Positions 34,887-47,248 of a DNA stretch of 64,000 nucleotides are shown piece after piece. Numbering within the stretch: position 1 is the first letter of the stretch; every line of letters starts with the position of its first letter. The stretch covers positions 1 through 64,000 of the forward strand of contig JADNYV010000145.1 in the NCBI GenBank assembly GCA_015501055.1, read 5' to 3'. A program made the position numbers and the translations under genes. The notes beneath the pieces were generated by a model. It searched no databases and was not told the DNA's origin. It saw only the letters and a list, made by a program, of their open reading frames with translations. The stretch comes from Mucidula mucida (Eukaryota > Basidiomycota > Agaricomycetes > Agaricales > Physalacriaceae).

Positions 34887-36919
34887 TTATTGCAACTCCT
34901 CCTCATCCCCAGCTACATATTCATCCTCTTCCTCATACTCAACGTCAAACTCCTCGTCCTCCGCTGTCGCTTCCTGATATTGCTGATATTCCGCTCTACG
35001 GAAGCATGCAATTAGCGAATTGCACCGAAACCAGTAGCATCGGCGGAAAACTCACATCAAATCAGCAGTGTTACTCTCTGCCTCTGAAAACTCCATAACA
35101 TCCATCCCCTCCCCTTCATACCAGTGCAGGAATGCGCGACGTTTGTACATGGCCGAAAACTGTAGGGGCAAATGAAATTAATAGGTAGAGGAGAAGAAGA
35201 AACTCACAGTCTCTAGTGTCCTCGTAAACAGATCCTGTATCGCTGTTGTGTTCGCCAGCGCTGTGGCCGCTCTCTTTTGCCCAACAGGCGGTACGTCTAC
35301 AATCGACACTGAACGTTATCCGGAATCCACTCAACAAAGTTGGCGGCATTGCGAGATTGGAGATCCCGCACTGCAAACTCAGCCTAAAAGTGTTTGGATC
35401 ATGGCGCAAGGAAAGGCAAACACTACTGTACCTCCCGACTGGAAACATTCCCCCGAAATATTGTGTATGCTGTGAGGTATCGTCTAAAATGAATGAGCTA
35501 CATATGCAAACACAATGACGATGGCACTTACCCAAAGCGAGGATCGCAGGCGACAAGCATGTTCTTTTTATCAAACAGCCTACAAAATGAGTATTGTTCA
35601 AAGAAACGTACAAAAACTCACTCAGCCGTCATGTCCGCGATCGTCATGCGGCTGTAATCCGCCGCTTTGGGATCAAACAGAGGCGCATAACTCGGCACTA
35701 GAAAGTGCAGCTACAGTATGCACCTCAATCGGTATACCAAGTCAAGAAGAGAGCGAACATACCCGGGGAAATGGGATGAGATTCATGCCCAGTTTCCGTA
35801 GATCGCTGAAAGGCTCGTGACTTAACCTAACCGTACTACTGAAAGGAAACTCACCCATTCAACTGTCCCGGGAACCGCAGACTCGTGCTCACCCCACACA
35901 TTACCTTTGCTACAACCTATCCAGGAAGCCAGTGAATAACAAAAGAACACGAAATAAACGCGTCTCGGACATACCTGATTTAGATCCGGGAACGTAGGCG
36001 TCTTTATGCGTAAAGCGTTCGTTGTAATGTTGTATCTGCGATCGTCGCCATCAGCCGCAGAAAACAGGAAGGGCTATGGCCGTACAAAGCCTCGTTATCC
36101 AAACACACGGTCAGATCGCTGGTATCGAGTAACTGATGAAGGGAGAGTAGAGCGTTGTACGGCTCAACGACGGTCTCAGAGACCCGAATTGACGGCATAA
36201 TAGAGAATGTCGCGAGCATGCGGTCAGGGTATTCCTCACGCAGCTTGCTCAGTATCAGACTACCCAATCCCGCACCCGTCCCGCCGCCGAGCGAGTGAAT
36301 CAACTGAAACCCTTGCAGTGCGTCGCATGCCTCTGCCTGTTTGCGCGCCACGTCAAGCAGACCGTCGATTATCTCGGCTCCTTCGGTATAAACTGTACAT
36401 GCAATTAGGCCATGGTCTAATGAATACGACCAACAAAGCACGCACATCCCTTCGCCCAGTTATTCCCCGCGCCTGGTTCACTGGTTATATATGTGTCGGG
36501 TTTGAACAGTTTCCCTAGTTTGCTGCTGCGAAATGTGTTTACCACGCCTGCCTCCAGATCGACTTGGATCGAACGCGGGACGTAACGAATGGTTGGGCCG
36601 TCAAGCTCGGTGAAATACACGTGCGCGCGTTGAGTTTGCACGTCGTTGGAGCCTTGGTGCGCCTACCGACCTATGTCAATGCTCGCCGCCAAAGTCAGAC
36701 AAGATGACACGTACCCCCGTCTCGTCAATGCCGTGCTCAGCGAGCAGCATTTCCCAAAAGCTTGCGCCGACCTGATTCCCAGCCTGGTACCGTTCGCGTC
36801 AAGAGTTCCTGGGCTGCCCGAGGGACTGTGCTTACCTGGCCGACCTGCAGAAAGGCATTTTTGCTGTGATTTCAATTAATGGGAGGGAGACATACCTGCA
36901 AGTTGATTATTTCCCGCAT
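34887..36919 (-). CDS. Divergent beta-tubulin paralogue
   Basis: Start MREIINLQ at 36919, the VGQ micro-exon (36842-36850) and [19 protein letters not shown] follow the fungal beta-tubulin exon plan. Diagnostic blocks: GAGNNWAKG, the nucleotide loop [94 protein letters not shown] and an acidic tail ([15 protein letters not shown]). Many conserved positions differ: the segment aligned with residues 195-202 reads TSDLTVCL, placing Leu and Val at positions equivalent to 198 and 200, and [17 protein letters not shown] replaces DNEALYDICFRTLKL. An intron with donor GTACGG (ending in CGCAG) restores DNEALY, so the stop seen there is intronic. Near 35303 one base appears to be missing between NVQ and [10 protein letters not shown] second, fast-evolving isotype is likely rather than the main tubulin. 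Confidence 0.85.
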
Positions 36920-37096
36920 GGTGGTTCAAAGGGAAGAAAGAATTATCGCGTGCATTATTGCAGATCATGGATCATGATGTAACTGATCGTCCAACTTCAA
37001 GTTCGTTCATTTCGCTAAGCATGTACATTGTACCTCGCGAGAAGAGTCATCGCAGGAGCCAAAATCCATATATTCCAAGGCGTCAAAATCACAAAG

Positions 37097-38343
37097 TCAA
37101 TAATAATGTAAGAACAATAGACTGAGTGAGGCTCCGATGAGGAAAACGAGGATGAAGAGGCGCCCATCTTTAGCACGTCTCCTGGCTTCCCGCAGTTGTA
37201 CATTTCCCTTCTCCATGGACGCCGTAGTCGCCACTGCATCTTCATACAATTGGTCGGTCAACTCCGTCTGCTGCGTGAGATGTGATACCAATTCCATCTG
37301 CAACGCGCTAATATCTAACAGCCTGGATTCCGCCTGCTGAACGGACTCGAGAGTATCCTGGACACCCCGCAAGATACTTGCATTCTCCTCTTCAAATTGC
37401 AGAATTTGTGAGGCAGAAAGCTCGATATCATCGTCCTCATCGTCGGTAAAGTTTGGGGTTTCGATGGGAGGCGCGTCAAAATGAGACGAACGGGGCGTCG
37501 CACCGATAGTTGCGGCGAGTAGAGAAGATGAGGCATCGCCCAACCAGCTAGAAGACGCCTCTCTATCTTCGCGTACAGCTGTTGGGTTCATCGTGATATT
37601 CATTGCCTCACGCGCCGCCCCCGAACCCAACGTCCGTGACCTCTCCAACTCTCTCTTCACGCGCTCCTCCTGCATGCCTTTCTGGTTCTGACTTGCTTCA
37701 GCAAGCCGTCGACTGAGATACCATGTTATACTCGATCGATGCGCCGCTGTCACGTCTGACGCGACCGCCGACTCGTCGGTCCGTAAACGTGTAGGAAGCC
37801 AGCGGGCCAGGGTATTAGACTTGCTTGCAAGCAGTTCAGTGCGACCTAGAAAAGAACAAAAGATGGGCAGGGTTGAGATAGAAGGCTGCAAGGCGCGTAC
37901 GTTTTTCCAGCGCCTCCATTTCTTTCACTCGGTCCGCACAACGAGAGAGAATGAGGCGGGCTTGGAGGTCAATTTGGTCGCGTTCTTCGTTGGAAAGCTG
38001 CTGAATGGATGACCACGACTGTTGGTCACCAGTGAGGTCAAGGGTCCGAGACGTTGAGCCATGGTGCCGACGTCGCGAGTCCACATTCAAGTACGGCTTG
38101 CGTATAGAGCCCAACATTGTTGATAGATTACTGATATGGGAGAGCTGTTCCTCCACGTCAGCAACACTGCGCAGACGGGAAACGATGGTGATGTACAATT
38201 TTGTAGGCTTCTGCGACGTATTCCTTGCCTCCGGGGATGTCTGTGTGATGCTCGCGAGGTAGCCGCCGTTTCTGCGTCGTACCCGACGATGATGACGCCT
38301 GCACGGCATTCTTGAAATCTGCAGTGCGGTCGGTATGAGCCAT
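37097..38343 (-). CDS. UFE1: ER t-SNARE, syntaxin-18 / UFE1
   Basis: Qa-SNARE for retrograde Golgi-to-ER fusion. Starts at ATG 38343 (MAHTDRTADFKNAVQ); two introns, the last ending just before RTELLASKSN. An N-terminal helical region (LSHISNLSTMLGS, DQIDLQARLILSRCADRVKEME) is followed by a polar linker and by the SNARE motif (about 90 residues before the end: ILQFEEENASILRGVQDTLE... ), with a C-terminal hydrophobic anchor LFILVFLIGASLSLLFLHYY and almost no lumenal tail. The zero-layer position is a Gln in the heptads around QQAESRLLDISALQMEL. The N-terminal syntaxin-18 signature and the ER-type anchor support UFE1 over plasma-membrane syntaxins. Confidence 0.85.
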
Positions 38344-38922
38344 GTCGAAGAGACTGAGTGATGCGGTCGTGGCCCTGTTCTCAAAGTAGTAACAGGCCAC
38401 GTGGTTGGAATATTTTGTATAAAGTCTTCCACATCGCTCAAAATTTTCTCCCACCGACTACGACCATGTCTTCGATGGTGCATCCGCTTTAACGTGCGCT
38501 CCTTCTGCTCATGGTCAGTTGAAGATTGAATGGGTCCTTGTTTGAGGCGAGTATTGTCTGTTCCACCAGTATTGCCATAGTTTGTGACACATATGTTGAA
38601 GCAACTTCGTCAAAAAAAATTTGCACTTTGAATGATATACATTGTAATGCCTTCGCCAAAACCACTAAGTAAGAATTAGAGACCCGCTTTTTGAATCTGA
38701 CGAGTGGATCGCCTGCGTTGGCCACGAACGAATTTATACAATCATTAGGTATGTCGACGCCACAATCAGTAGTATTTACAGTCACGCTACAATATCATCC
38801 TCTAACACATAATGTACATACACGATAGTAGCTGTACAGGCAAATGGAATGTACCCCTACATTGTCCAATCCTCGTTCATGAAAAAATCAGCATAATCAA
38901 CCATGGTACAGACTCGACCGGG
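38344..38922. other. Intergenic, nothing recognised
   Basis: Promoter of UFE1 and 3' region of the PHO85-like kinase gene. A short minus-strand open frame (38489-38785) has no family signal. Confidence 0.5.
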
Positions 38923-40398
38923 TCAGCGCGATGGGTATGGTTGATTGAACTGCATCTGCCCATACGCGCCTTGCTGAGCCATGGCCTGTTGTTGTGCAAG
39001 CTGTGCCTGTGCTTGAGCATGAGGGTTATGCTGGAGGATGGGGACCGAAGTCGGCTGATGCTGGCCAAATATCGGGATGCTCTGTGGCTGTCGCTGGTAC
39101 GCTTGTTGGTTGTGCATCTGTTGTTGCATTTGTGGCGGGACGTGATGCTGCGGCGGGATACCATGAGGGTGCGGGAAATTGAACGCGGGAGGGGGCATGG
39201 AGCCTGCAGCGGGGTTTATAGGGAAGGGAGCCGTTACAGCAGAGAAGTACGGATGCTGAAGAGCATCAACAGCGCTTATTCGTTCTTTAGGATCGAACTT
39301 GAGAAGCTTCTCAAGGAGATCAATGGCTACAACAGAACTAAATATCGCGAAAGAAAGTGTTTGGACAAGCCCACCTTGAGGAGATGCCTTTGGTAGGACT
39401 TGTGCGAGGCCGATCCTGGGATACTGAGGGAATTGTTTGCTTGTTATGTCCGGCTGACGGCCTGGTTAAGTCGAGATGAGAAGGACAGTGTGAGGGACGT
39501 ACAATATCCGGAAACATATTCTTTAGCGGCTCTTGTGGCGTACCAAGGACCCTCATGATATGCAGTAACTGGTCTGAATTATCCCTTCCTCGAAACAAGG
39601 GGACTCCTGAAATCATCTCTGCGAAAATGCAGCCACACGACCATACATCAATTGATGTACTGTACGTCCTCGAGCCGAGGAGAACGTCCGGCGCACGATA
39701 CCAAAGAGTAACAACCTGAAAGAGTGATTAGGGACATGATAATTCAATCCTTCGATACGCACTTCATTCGAAAACGTGTTGACAGGAACACCGAATGCCC
39801 GCGCCAAACCAAAGTCACCCAACTTAAGCTCACCCTTGCGATTGATGAGCAAATTCTGCGGTTTGAGATCTCGGTGCAGGACTTGATTTTCGTGACAGAA
39901 AGCTGTCCCTTTTAACAGCTGGTACATGAAGCTGCGGACCGTGTTTGGGTCGAGCGCGCCATTTTCGCCGTGTTTGTCCATGTACTTCTTCAGATCCATT
40001 TCGCAATATTCAAAGATAAGAACCAGTTTAGTCTCGCTGTGGATAACATCGTGGAGACGTAGGATGTTGACATGTTTGAGCTCTTTCAGGAGGGATATTT
40101 CTCGGATAGCAGTAGATGGAGTTCCTTCCTCCGCGTCGAGGTGAATCTCTTTGAGAGCCACAATTTCATTGGTCGTTCTCGATCGCCCCTGCGCCAAGTT
40201 TGGAGGAGTTGCACCACGATCGCGGCGGGATACGGACCTTGTAGACGGTGGCGTAGGTACCTTCGCCTATGAAGACCTTGTTAGCAGAGTCGGATGCGGA
40301 GTTTGCACAGCGTTTCACCAAGTTTCTCGAGCTAAACGCGCCGAGTTATTAGTCAAATGCTACATAGTGCAACCATCCCGCACCTGGATGTAATTCAT
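38923..40398 (-). CDS. PHO85: Cyclin-dependent kinase PHO85/CDK5-like
   Basis: Ser/Thr kinase that with Pcl-type cyclins controls phosphate response, glycogen and cell cycle. Starts at ATG 40398 ([19 protein letters not shown]) with several introns near the start. All kinase elements are there: GEGTYATV loop, VALKEIHLD (ATP Lys), the PSTAIRE cyclin helix, [10 protein letters not shown] (catalytic loop), DFGLARAFG, and [10 protein letters not shown] with the APD variant usual for Pho85. The C-lobe continues through [14 protein letters not shown] and FPQYPRIGL. After the kinase fold an extension of about 95 residues is rich in Gln, Pro and His ([20 protein letters not shown]; positions 38923-39200), absent from yeast Pho85. 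This tail may be disordered or a protein-binding surface. Confidence 0.9.
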
Positions 40399-41998
40399 CC
40401 GCAACTAGAAGAACAAAGAAAGCCTAGAAGACAAGGCTGTAGAATACAGCAGTGGTAATCAGAAGCAAAGGACGGATGGCCGACAGCATACCCGAGTCTT
40501 ATGGCTGTGAGAGCGAACACGTGACGTGCACGAACTTGCATCTCGTCTTGACTCTTCAAATTGTGGGATGCCCAAGGATGCGAGCGCCAGCGAGGCGGCT
40601 TTGCCGCAATGGATTTACTGTTGCCAGCACGAGTCCTCTGTCGACGGACATGTTTCAAACGCGACGAGCAGTCCAATATACCCATTATGAGGCTCGAGAC
40701 TGAGTTTTATGGAGAACGGACAGGAAACCAGAGAACTGGGGCCTATTTACTGGAAAAGATGGGCTACCCTTGCGCGACGTGAATTTGTTCATGTTTGGTC
40801 ACCTAGTCTGGCCGGGTTCACGAACTCCATGTGGCGCTCGCAACAATGGTTCCTGGAGGAATGAAGGCATTCGGACAATCGAAAAGGAAATAGTCGATGG
40901 AGGTCGGTTAAGACAAGCCGGTAGTAGGACATTCTCGAAGATTGGCCAGCTAATGAGGACCACACATAAGTATGTGCTCAATATTTGCTAACAAATTCTC
41001 GTCTCTTCAATGTGGCATGCAATAGTTCTGTCAGCGGCCTCGAGTCAATACAAGTCGTTTAAGAGGTTCTACAAGGAAGCTATGAGAGCTTGCGAACAGC
41101 TAGCGTAAAGACTTGAAGACACATATCCTTCATCGCAACGTCTTTGCTCGTCGCGCTCACTCACCTCCCACGGGCCCGCCAGCTCATCTTCTTCTTGTAC
41201 CATTCCTGTTTCAGATCTTGCTTTCTTCGACCAATATGACAAACATACATCCCAACTCTAGCGTGGCAGCAACGATTTCCCAGCGTCCCACCACCTAAGG
41301 ATGCCGCCGGGTGCTCCCTTGCCATCCGGATTAGTTCCAACTGCGAGCATCATAACGACCTTGACTGTCATGACGACAGAGCATCCTCATCGGTGTAGAC
41401 CATCGCTACACCGGTGTCGACTCTTTGCAGCCAAATCCCGATCCTTACCGTTTCGCTTCACAGCGACGTGGTCATCTTCGCAAACACACAAACCTGATTA
41501 TCCCATTCGACAAAAGTTGATTTACCAAACGGAGCCATTAGCTAACCCTCCCAAGCTGAGTTCACACGATTTTGCGTTATCAGCCCTTTGATGTTGTATG
41601 TTCCTGACATGTCTTTGTTAGGCATTCGGAGATACTTCACACCTTCAGAGATAGTACTTGGTCAGTAAAAGGACTGAAGACTTTGACCGAATGTTGCTCT
41701 CTATACTGCCTGTTTTCTTCCAGCGCACAGATTTCTCCTCCACATCATATACGAACTCAAAGCGTCATGTACTCCCGGCATCAATCGAGCCTAGAACAAC
41801 GTGTAGACGAACGTAAAGGCAGATTGCTTTGACAATGAGGCCTTTGACGCCACGTTGCGATCTCATGGTTCCCTTTCTGCGATCGTCTTTCTTCGCCTCA
41901 CCGGTGCCACGCGTCGATTTTCAGGCTTTGCTTTGATTGAACGTCTTTGATCTCTTCCGTCTATTTATCGCCTCCCTCTCCCTCTCTTTCGTACTCCC
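40399..41998. other. 1.6 kb intergenic region
   Basis: It holds the divergent promoters of the PHO85-like kinase and of the PRXL2-like gene. The open frames seen have no family signal. A CT-rich run (41971-41990) and TATTTAT at about 41963 precede the ATG at 41999, usual for strongly transcribed fungal genes. Confidence 0.5.
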
Positions 41999-43879
41999 AT
42001 GGCTGCCCTCATCCTCACTCCAATCTCCATGCCGGTTCCCAGGATAAGGCGCAAGCCCGTGCCAACCGCCGACACCACTAGCTCTGTCTTGGCCCTCGAC
42101 GCTCTCAGCCGCTACCCAGCCCCCGATGCTGACGACCCATTCGCGCCGCTCTCCGTGCTGAGGAGTCGGTCCAGCACGCTTCAGGGCCGCGCCCAGTCTG
42201 CACCATTCCCCCGCCCACCCTTCTATAGCGAAAATCGCGCCTTGTCATCATCTGAGGACGTATTGGAAGGGCCACTCAAGCTTCCAATTAGAGTTTTTAC
42301 GCAGACAGAAACTCACTATCGAAGACGTTCTCAATCTATCGCCATTTTATCTTCTTCACAAATGGCTTCTCCTCCCGCCGTACACGCAGGGCTGACTCTC
42401 ACTCCCTGCTCCAGCGACACCGAGCTCGACACAGGCAACCTTTCGGCATGCCCAAGTTCGGCTTCACGAAGCAGAGTGGCACGGATTTTCATGCCAAGGA
42501 AAGCAAGTAACACAAGCATGAACAACACCGCTCGCTGCGGTGATCAGCGACGGCGCCGCAAGGTCTCTGTCGCGTCCGTTTCCTCGCCGATGCCCTCACC
42601 AGTGAGCATCATTACCGCTACTGATCGCTCTTTGTCCACACGAGCATCCCTTGATTCTCGACATCTACCGCTTCGAGTGCCTCACGCTGATGCAGGCTAT
42701 TACTCTCAGCCTGAAACCTTGCCGCCATCTCTCGCGTTTCCAAAAGTCAAAAAAAGGCTGGTGCACAGTCAACACTCCACCCTCATTCCACCTGCTGTGC
42801 ATCCTTCTACATCCACCCGTTCAGGACGTATTCCCGTTCCTCCTGTTACACCCACATGTTCAGAAACTTCTTCTTATGTAAACGTCTCCACTCCAACTCA
42901 ATCTCATGACGATCACGACGCGTCGACCGAGTCCTCCGTTCCTTCACAAATGTATAGCCAATCCCTGCCCACCAACCTCCCCTCTAACTCTGCGATTTCT
43001 AACGAATGGATGCTTCCGTCACCCACGCAGCTCGACCGTGCCGCGTCTCTGCCCTTGATCGCTCCGTCAGGTCTACGCGTGCCCTTCGGCGCCCTGTTCG
43101 CGCACAAACGCAGCATCATCGTCTTCATCCGGCACTTCTGGTGCCCTCTTTGTCAGGACTACATGTCTTCCCTCGCGTCCCTCACACCGCGCGACGCGAA
43201 CGTGGTCGTTATCAGCAATGGATCACCTGCCCTGATCGACAAGTACAAGGCGATCTTTGGCGCGCGTTTCGAGATGTACGTTGATCCTGGGATGGAGGTG
43301 TATCGCTCGCTCGGGATGGGCACGACAGGTGATGTACAAAGCAAAAAAGAGACCCATACGGGCTATGTGAGGAGAGGGACGTTGGGTGGGATTGCGATGG
43401 TGGTTCTCAGGGCACTTCGGGTGGGCATGCCAGTCTGGGAAAAAGGTGGCGAGATTGGGCAACTTGGTGGAGAGTTTGTTCTTGGGCCAGGGTAAGCCGT
43501 TCTGTTCTTCTTCCAACCTTCACGAGATTTAGTTATCGTCAGAATGACATGTCATTGGGCACATCGGATGCAGACAGTCAAGGGACACGCGCCTGTTCCC
43601 GACGTTCTTGCAGCTGCTGGTGTTAGCATACAACAGCCTGTCGCGCCGATGTCGCGAGCTAAGCGGAGAGAGAGCATGGCCCCGACTGGCTTTGGAGTCA
43701 GGACCAGTGTTAGTTGGTCTGTCGATGACAGACGCAAGTCCTTGACCATCGAAGAGCAATGGATCCGTGCAGGGTATATGAAGAAAAGTGTTGGTTCGCG
43801 GCACGTCGTCGAGGATCGAGAGGAGATTCATCACTTTGTGGAAGAACCTGCCGATGAGGTTGTTTTGTTCAAGGAATAG
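41999..43879 (+). CDS. PRXL2/AhpC-TSA thioredoxin-fold protein with long disordered N-terminus
   Basis: Exons 41999-43491 and 43543-43879; 609 codons plus stop. The first 340 or so residues are Ser/Pro/Arg-rich and disordered, with RRRSQS and SPMPSPVS type motifs. From about residue 350 a thioredoxin-like fold of the AhpC-TSA_2/PRXL2 (AAED1) type begins: LPLIAPSGLRVPFGALF, IIVFIRHFWCPLCQDYM, NVVVISNGSPALIDKYK, FEMYVDPGMEVYRSLGM and GGEIGQLGGEFVLGPG, then HRMQTVKGHAPVPDVLAAAG after the intron. The redox motif is CPLC. Such proteins are widespread in agaricomycetes and of unknown substrate. The C-terminal 90 residues (RAKRRESMAPTGFGVRTSVS onward) are polar. Confidence 0.8.
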
Positions 43880-44291
43880 GTATAAGTTATGGTTTCTTTC
43901 TATGATATTGTTGTAAACTATATAGTGTTTCCCCTTTTGGTAATGCGCTACTTTATCCTACGACTGCATCTGACGGTTTCATCCAATGTATAATATAGTT
44001 GATTTGAAGAGCTATTGGCTTGCCAGCTTGATTCAGTTAAGCCTGAGGACGAAGCGAATGTACAACGATCTATAAGTTGTCTAATCAGATACGACCAACA
44101 TCTGCCGTCGTGGCGTCGGGCCATCGTACGGTCAGTTGTTCACAAGAACGGTCTAACCTATAAGATGATTCTACGCGACTTTCCAACCCGAAAGCCACGT
44201 TCTAGCTGCCTAAGATGGAAGCGGCGCCTATATCGCTCATTAGAGCAACATCCAAACGGGACTGGAAAGGTAATCAGTGCTGCTTTTACCA
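43880..44291. other. Convergent intergenic region, nothing recognised
   Basis: 3' ends of the PRXL2-like gene and the F-box gene; a weak + frame (44015-44335) overlaps the latter and has no family signal. Confidence 0.5.
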
Positions 44292-45748
44292 TCAGAGGAA
44301 ACACTGACAACAGTAGTCATCTATATCGCGCATGACGAGGCGACAGACAGTGACTTCGGCCAGGTCAAAGATGTCTTGTTCCTGCATGTGAGAACAGTTT
44401 ATAATTGTGACGCACTCTATAGGCACCATGCCTTCTTCGACAGTGCGACTACGAACCAACTCGACCAATTCTCTGCCCCAAATCTGCCCGCACCAACGTA
44501 AATCCAGGCTGTTCAGGTTCTTGCAATGGCGACTGATACCACGGAGACAATCGTCTGTGATATCGCTCTCGTGTAGGCGTAACTCCTGTAGCACGGGAGC
44601 GTGGCGCGCACAGGTCACAAAGTCGTCTGACGACAGGTCAAGGTCGTACAACTCTAGCCTTTCGAGAGGCACATCAGCCTGCTGCAGCAATTGACATAAC
44701 GCTGGTCCCACGATTGTATGTGGGTAAGGCAAGGGATCCTCGGAGGAACAGAGGGATATGCGGCGAAGTTGGGGGAGTTGCAGATGCGAGAGAAGGACAA
44801 ATATCTCGTTTGCACCGACGACCGTCAAAGAGTGCAAATCCGGGAGTGCTACAATCCTGAGCGGATCAGCCAAGGTACGTATGATCGCTTGGGGTTGATC
44901 CCGAGGCGTAGTGATTGCTAGACTTTGAAGGTGAGGTAGATCTTGCAACAGATGCAAAAGGGCCTCTATGGGTATGAATACCGGTGCGCGATAACCACGC
45001 AGATCAAGTACGAGGCTAGGAACATGCTGGGGAATAGTTCCCGGAGTGGGTAAAATGTTGCGAGAGATGGTGAGTGTTTGCAATGATGGAGTGTCCTCAC
45101 AAACTCTGGCAAGCCGAGAATGGGTGTCTCCATGGTGTGGTTGATCACGTCTTCCTGTATCGTAAAATGTACAGTCCTCAGATGGGGGAATGATCCTCTA
45201 CAACGAGCGAGAAGCTGATTGACAGGAGCCAGCAGACTCGACGTCACCTTAAAACTCTTCCACTGATTGGCGCGTAATGCAAACATGTCTACGATGCTGT
45301 TGAGGTGCGATGTATCAGCCTGCACTTCCAACTGTATGTGGAGTGGGGCGGCTTTGGCGTTGCGCAGCCAGAAATCGGTTTTGCCATACGGATCTGTAGT
45401 GTCAAGGTTGACGTATAGATACGACCAGACAGATGGTATCTCAGTCGCCTTGCGCCACTCAGAGCAAACATGGGAAACCGTCAACGGTGTTCTTGTCCAG
45501 CCGTCGCGTGCACAGCGTTCGAAGATGTTAGCCAAGAGTTCCGGAGGAAGACGTCGAGCGAGTGTGATGCGACCTTTGCACAGACGGATTTGGTCTACGT
45601 GTTGCGACTTTCTAAATTGCAGGCGACGGATTTCGAGCATCAAGCTGTCCATCTCGGCGTCAAGTCGCTGAATAGAGACTTCGTGCTGTGAGATGAGGTA
45701 CTTGACCTCGTCGTCGGAAGCAGTCAAGGATAAGTTATCTATTTCCAT
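44292..45748 (-). CDS. F-box protein with leucine-rich-repeat-like C-terminus
   Basis: Likely substrate adaptor of an SCF ubiquitin ligase. Starts at ATG 45748 (MEIDNLSLTASDDEVKYL). A heptad-rich coiled coil (ISQHEVSIQRLDAEMDSLML) leads into the agaricomycete F-box, RRLPPELLANIFERC and VSHVCSEWRKATEIPSVWSY. The C-terminal part is LRR-like: DLPHLQSLAI, LHSLTVVG, QLPQLRRISLC, LERLELYDLDLS, VLQELRLHESDITDDCL and NLNSLDLRWCGQIW, 25-28 residues apart. Between NHTMET and HSRLARVCEDTPSL (about 45128) the frame changes by what looks like one missing base; no intron fits. A very common agaricomycete expansion family, so the target is not predictable. Confidence 0.78.
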
Positions 45749-46067
45749 GTTCTGCAATGATCAGGTTTTGGGGTTAAGATAAGCAGGTAACGTACCTAGT
45801 GAGTACGAGGGCAAGAGCCATTGGGCTGATTAGTACTTCGGCCCGAAACTCCGCCGCTTGGTTCCAACCATCATTCATCTTCGTGAATACAAGGTAGTTG
45901 CAGCTTTACTTCTTGCTTTTACATGATGATTCAGAGTGGAATCTTCAACGACCCGCACACATTTAACCTGTGAGAAAAGCGGGGTCGTGCTGGAGACTTT
46001 ATGTTCTAGATACTGCTGATTTCTCTTTTCTTTTTTCGCGTCGGTCATCGCTGAGTTTGTTACAAGA
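45749..46067. other. Intergenic promoter region F-box / SSU72
   Basis: The divergent starts are 319 bp apart. A CT-rich run (46018-46038) precedes the SSU72 ATG. Confidence 0.5.
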
Positions 46068-47122
46068 ATGGACCCCCGCCGAAGAGACCCTCGTCTTGCA
46101 CGGGCAGACCCTCGCCTTCAACGCGTCCAGACCAACGAACAAATCCCTTCGGCAACACCTACACCTCCGCCGCATGCATCAACAGAAAATGGCTCCGTGT
46201 CATCCACTCCTATACCATCGAATCACGTAGGCCAGCCTTCTGATAGCAATACCGCATCCTCAAGTTCTACAACGTATAAGCCCCGTCCACTATTTTGTGT
46301 GGTTTGCGCTAGTAATCAGGTAAGGTGCACATTAACTGTGGCGCCTCGAATTGATGAAAACCACTTCTCTAGAACCGCTCCATGGAAGGCCACAATGTTC
46401 TATCGTGGGTTGGTTTTCTGTGACTATAGTCACTCGCTCCATTCATGTTCTCAGCAAAGCCGGTTTCCGCGTCATCTCATCTGGGACAGGTTCCGCCGTT
46501 CGTCTCCCTGGACCATCAATAGATAAACCAAATATTTACGCTTTCGGCACACCATACCAAACTATATTTGAAGAGTTGAATGCGCAGGATCCCCGTTTGT
46601 TTGTGGTTGACAGCTTCGATATGTCTTGTTCTCATCACTTTGTCTCAGGTATTCAGCAAACGGCGTACTTCAAATGATAGATCGAAACCGACGGATCAAA
46701 TTAGCCCCGGAACGCTGGCAAGAAAGCAAAACCGTTGCAGATATAGTGTTCACGTGTGAAGAGCGATGTTTTGATGCCGTGTGTGATGGTACGCTTTCTC
46801 ATTTGTCTATTTGGAGTACGCACAAACGGTTGTATACTGTATTCTAGACCTTCTCAGTCGAGGTGGAGAATTCAACCGGCCTGTTCACATCATCAACATT
46901 GAAATCAAAGATAACCACGAAGAAGCCTTAATTGCGGGTAAGGCGATGTTAGAGCTGGCCACTGCGGTAAGTCGAGCTGTCTTTTATCGTTACGAGATGT
47001 TCATTAACGTTCATTTGAAGATTGAAGCCTCTGATGATATTGACGAAGACATCGATGTCATTCTGGAGACGCAGCAACAAAAACATCCCCATAATATACT
47101 GCATGCTGTGGCGTTTTATTAA
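46068..47122 (+). CDS. SSU72: RNA polymerase II CTD phosphatase SSU72
   Basis: Removes phosphate from Ser5/Ser7 of the Pol II C-terminal domain and belongs to the mRNA 3'-end processing (CPF) complex. Exons: 46068-46319, 46373-46404, 46455-46598, 46649-46788, 46848-46966, 47021-47122; 262 codons plus stop. The PTPase loop VCASNQNRSMEGH holds the C-x5-R catalytic core, joined across intron 1, and [31 protein letters not shown] (general Asp region) and the Ile/Asp-rich C-terminus match Ssu72. A Pro/Arg/Ser-rich N-terminal extension of about 75 residues, [20 protein letters not shown], with three RRxP/DPR repeats, precedes the fold and is not in yeast Ssu72. Exon 2 is 32 nt. Confidence 0.9.
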
Positions 47123-47248
47123 GCGTCGTCTTCGATGGTTTTCTCGTGTAGCCTACTTGTCGTATTGTAACCGTGACCTAGAAGATTCATGTACCACCAA
47201 ACAGTCGCAACGTTTCCTCGTAAGACGGCATCCACGGCGAGTGTGGGA

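Noticed and set aside
36040..36110. Apparent stop after DNEALYG in beta-tubulin, suggesting a pseudogene
   Set aside because: An intron with donor GTACGG and acceptor CGCAG removes it and yields [25 protein letters not shown] sequence that aligns without gaps.
38812..39396. 194-residue + strand open frame
   Set aside because: Fully antisense to the PHO85-like kinase tail and C-lobe; its composition mirrors the Gln-rich tail and shows no family match.
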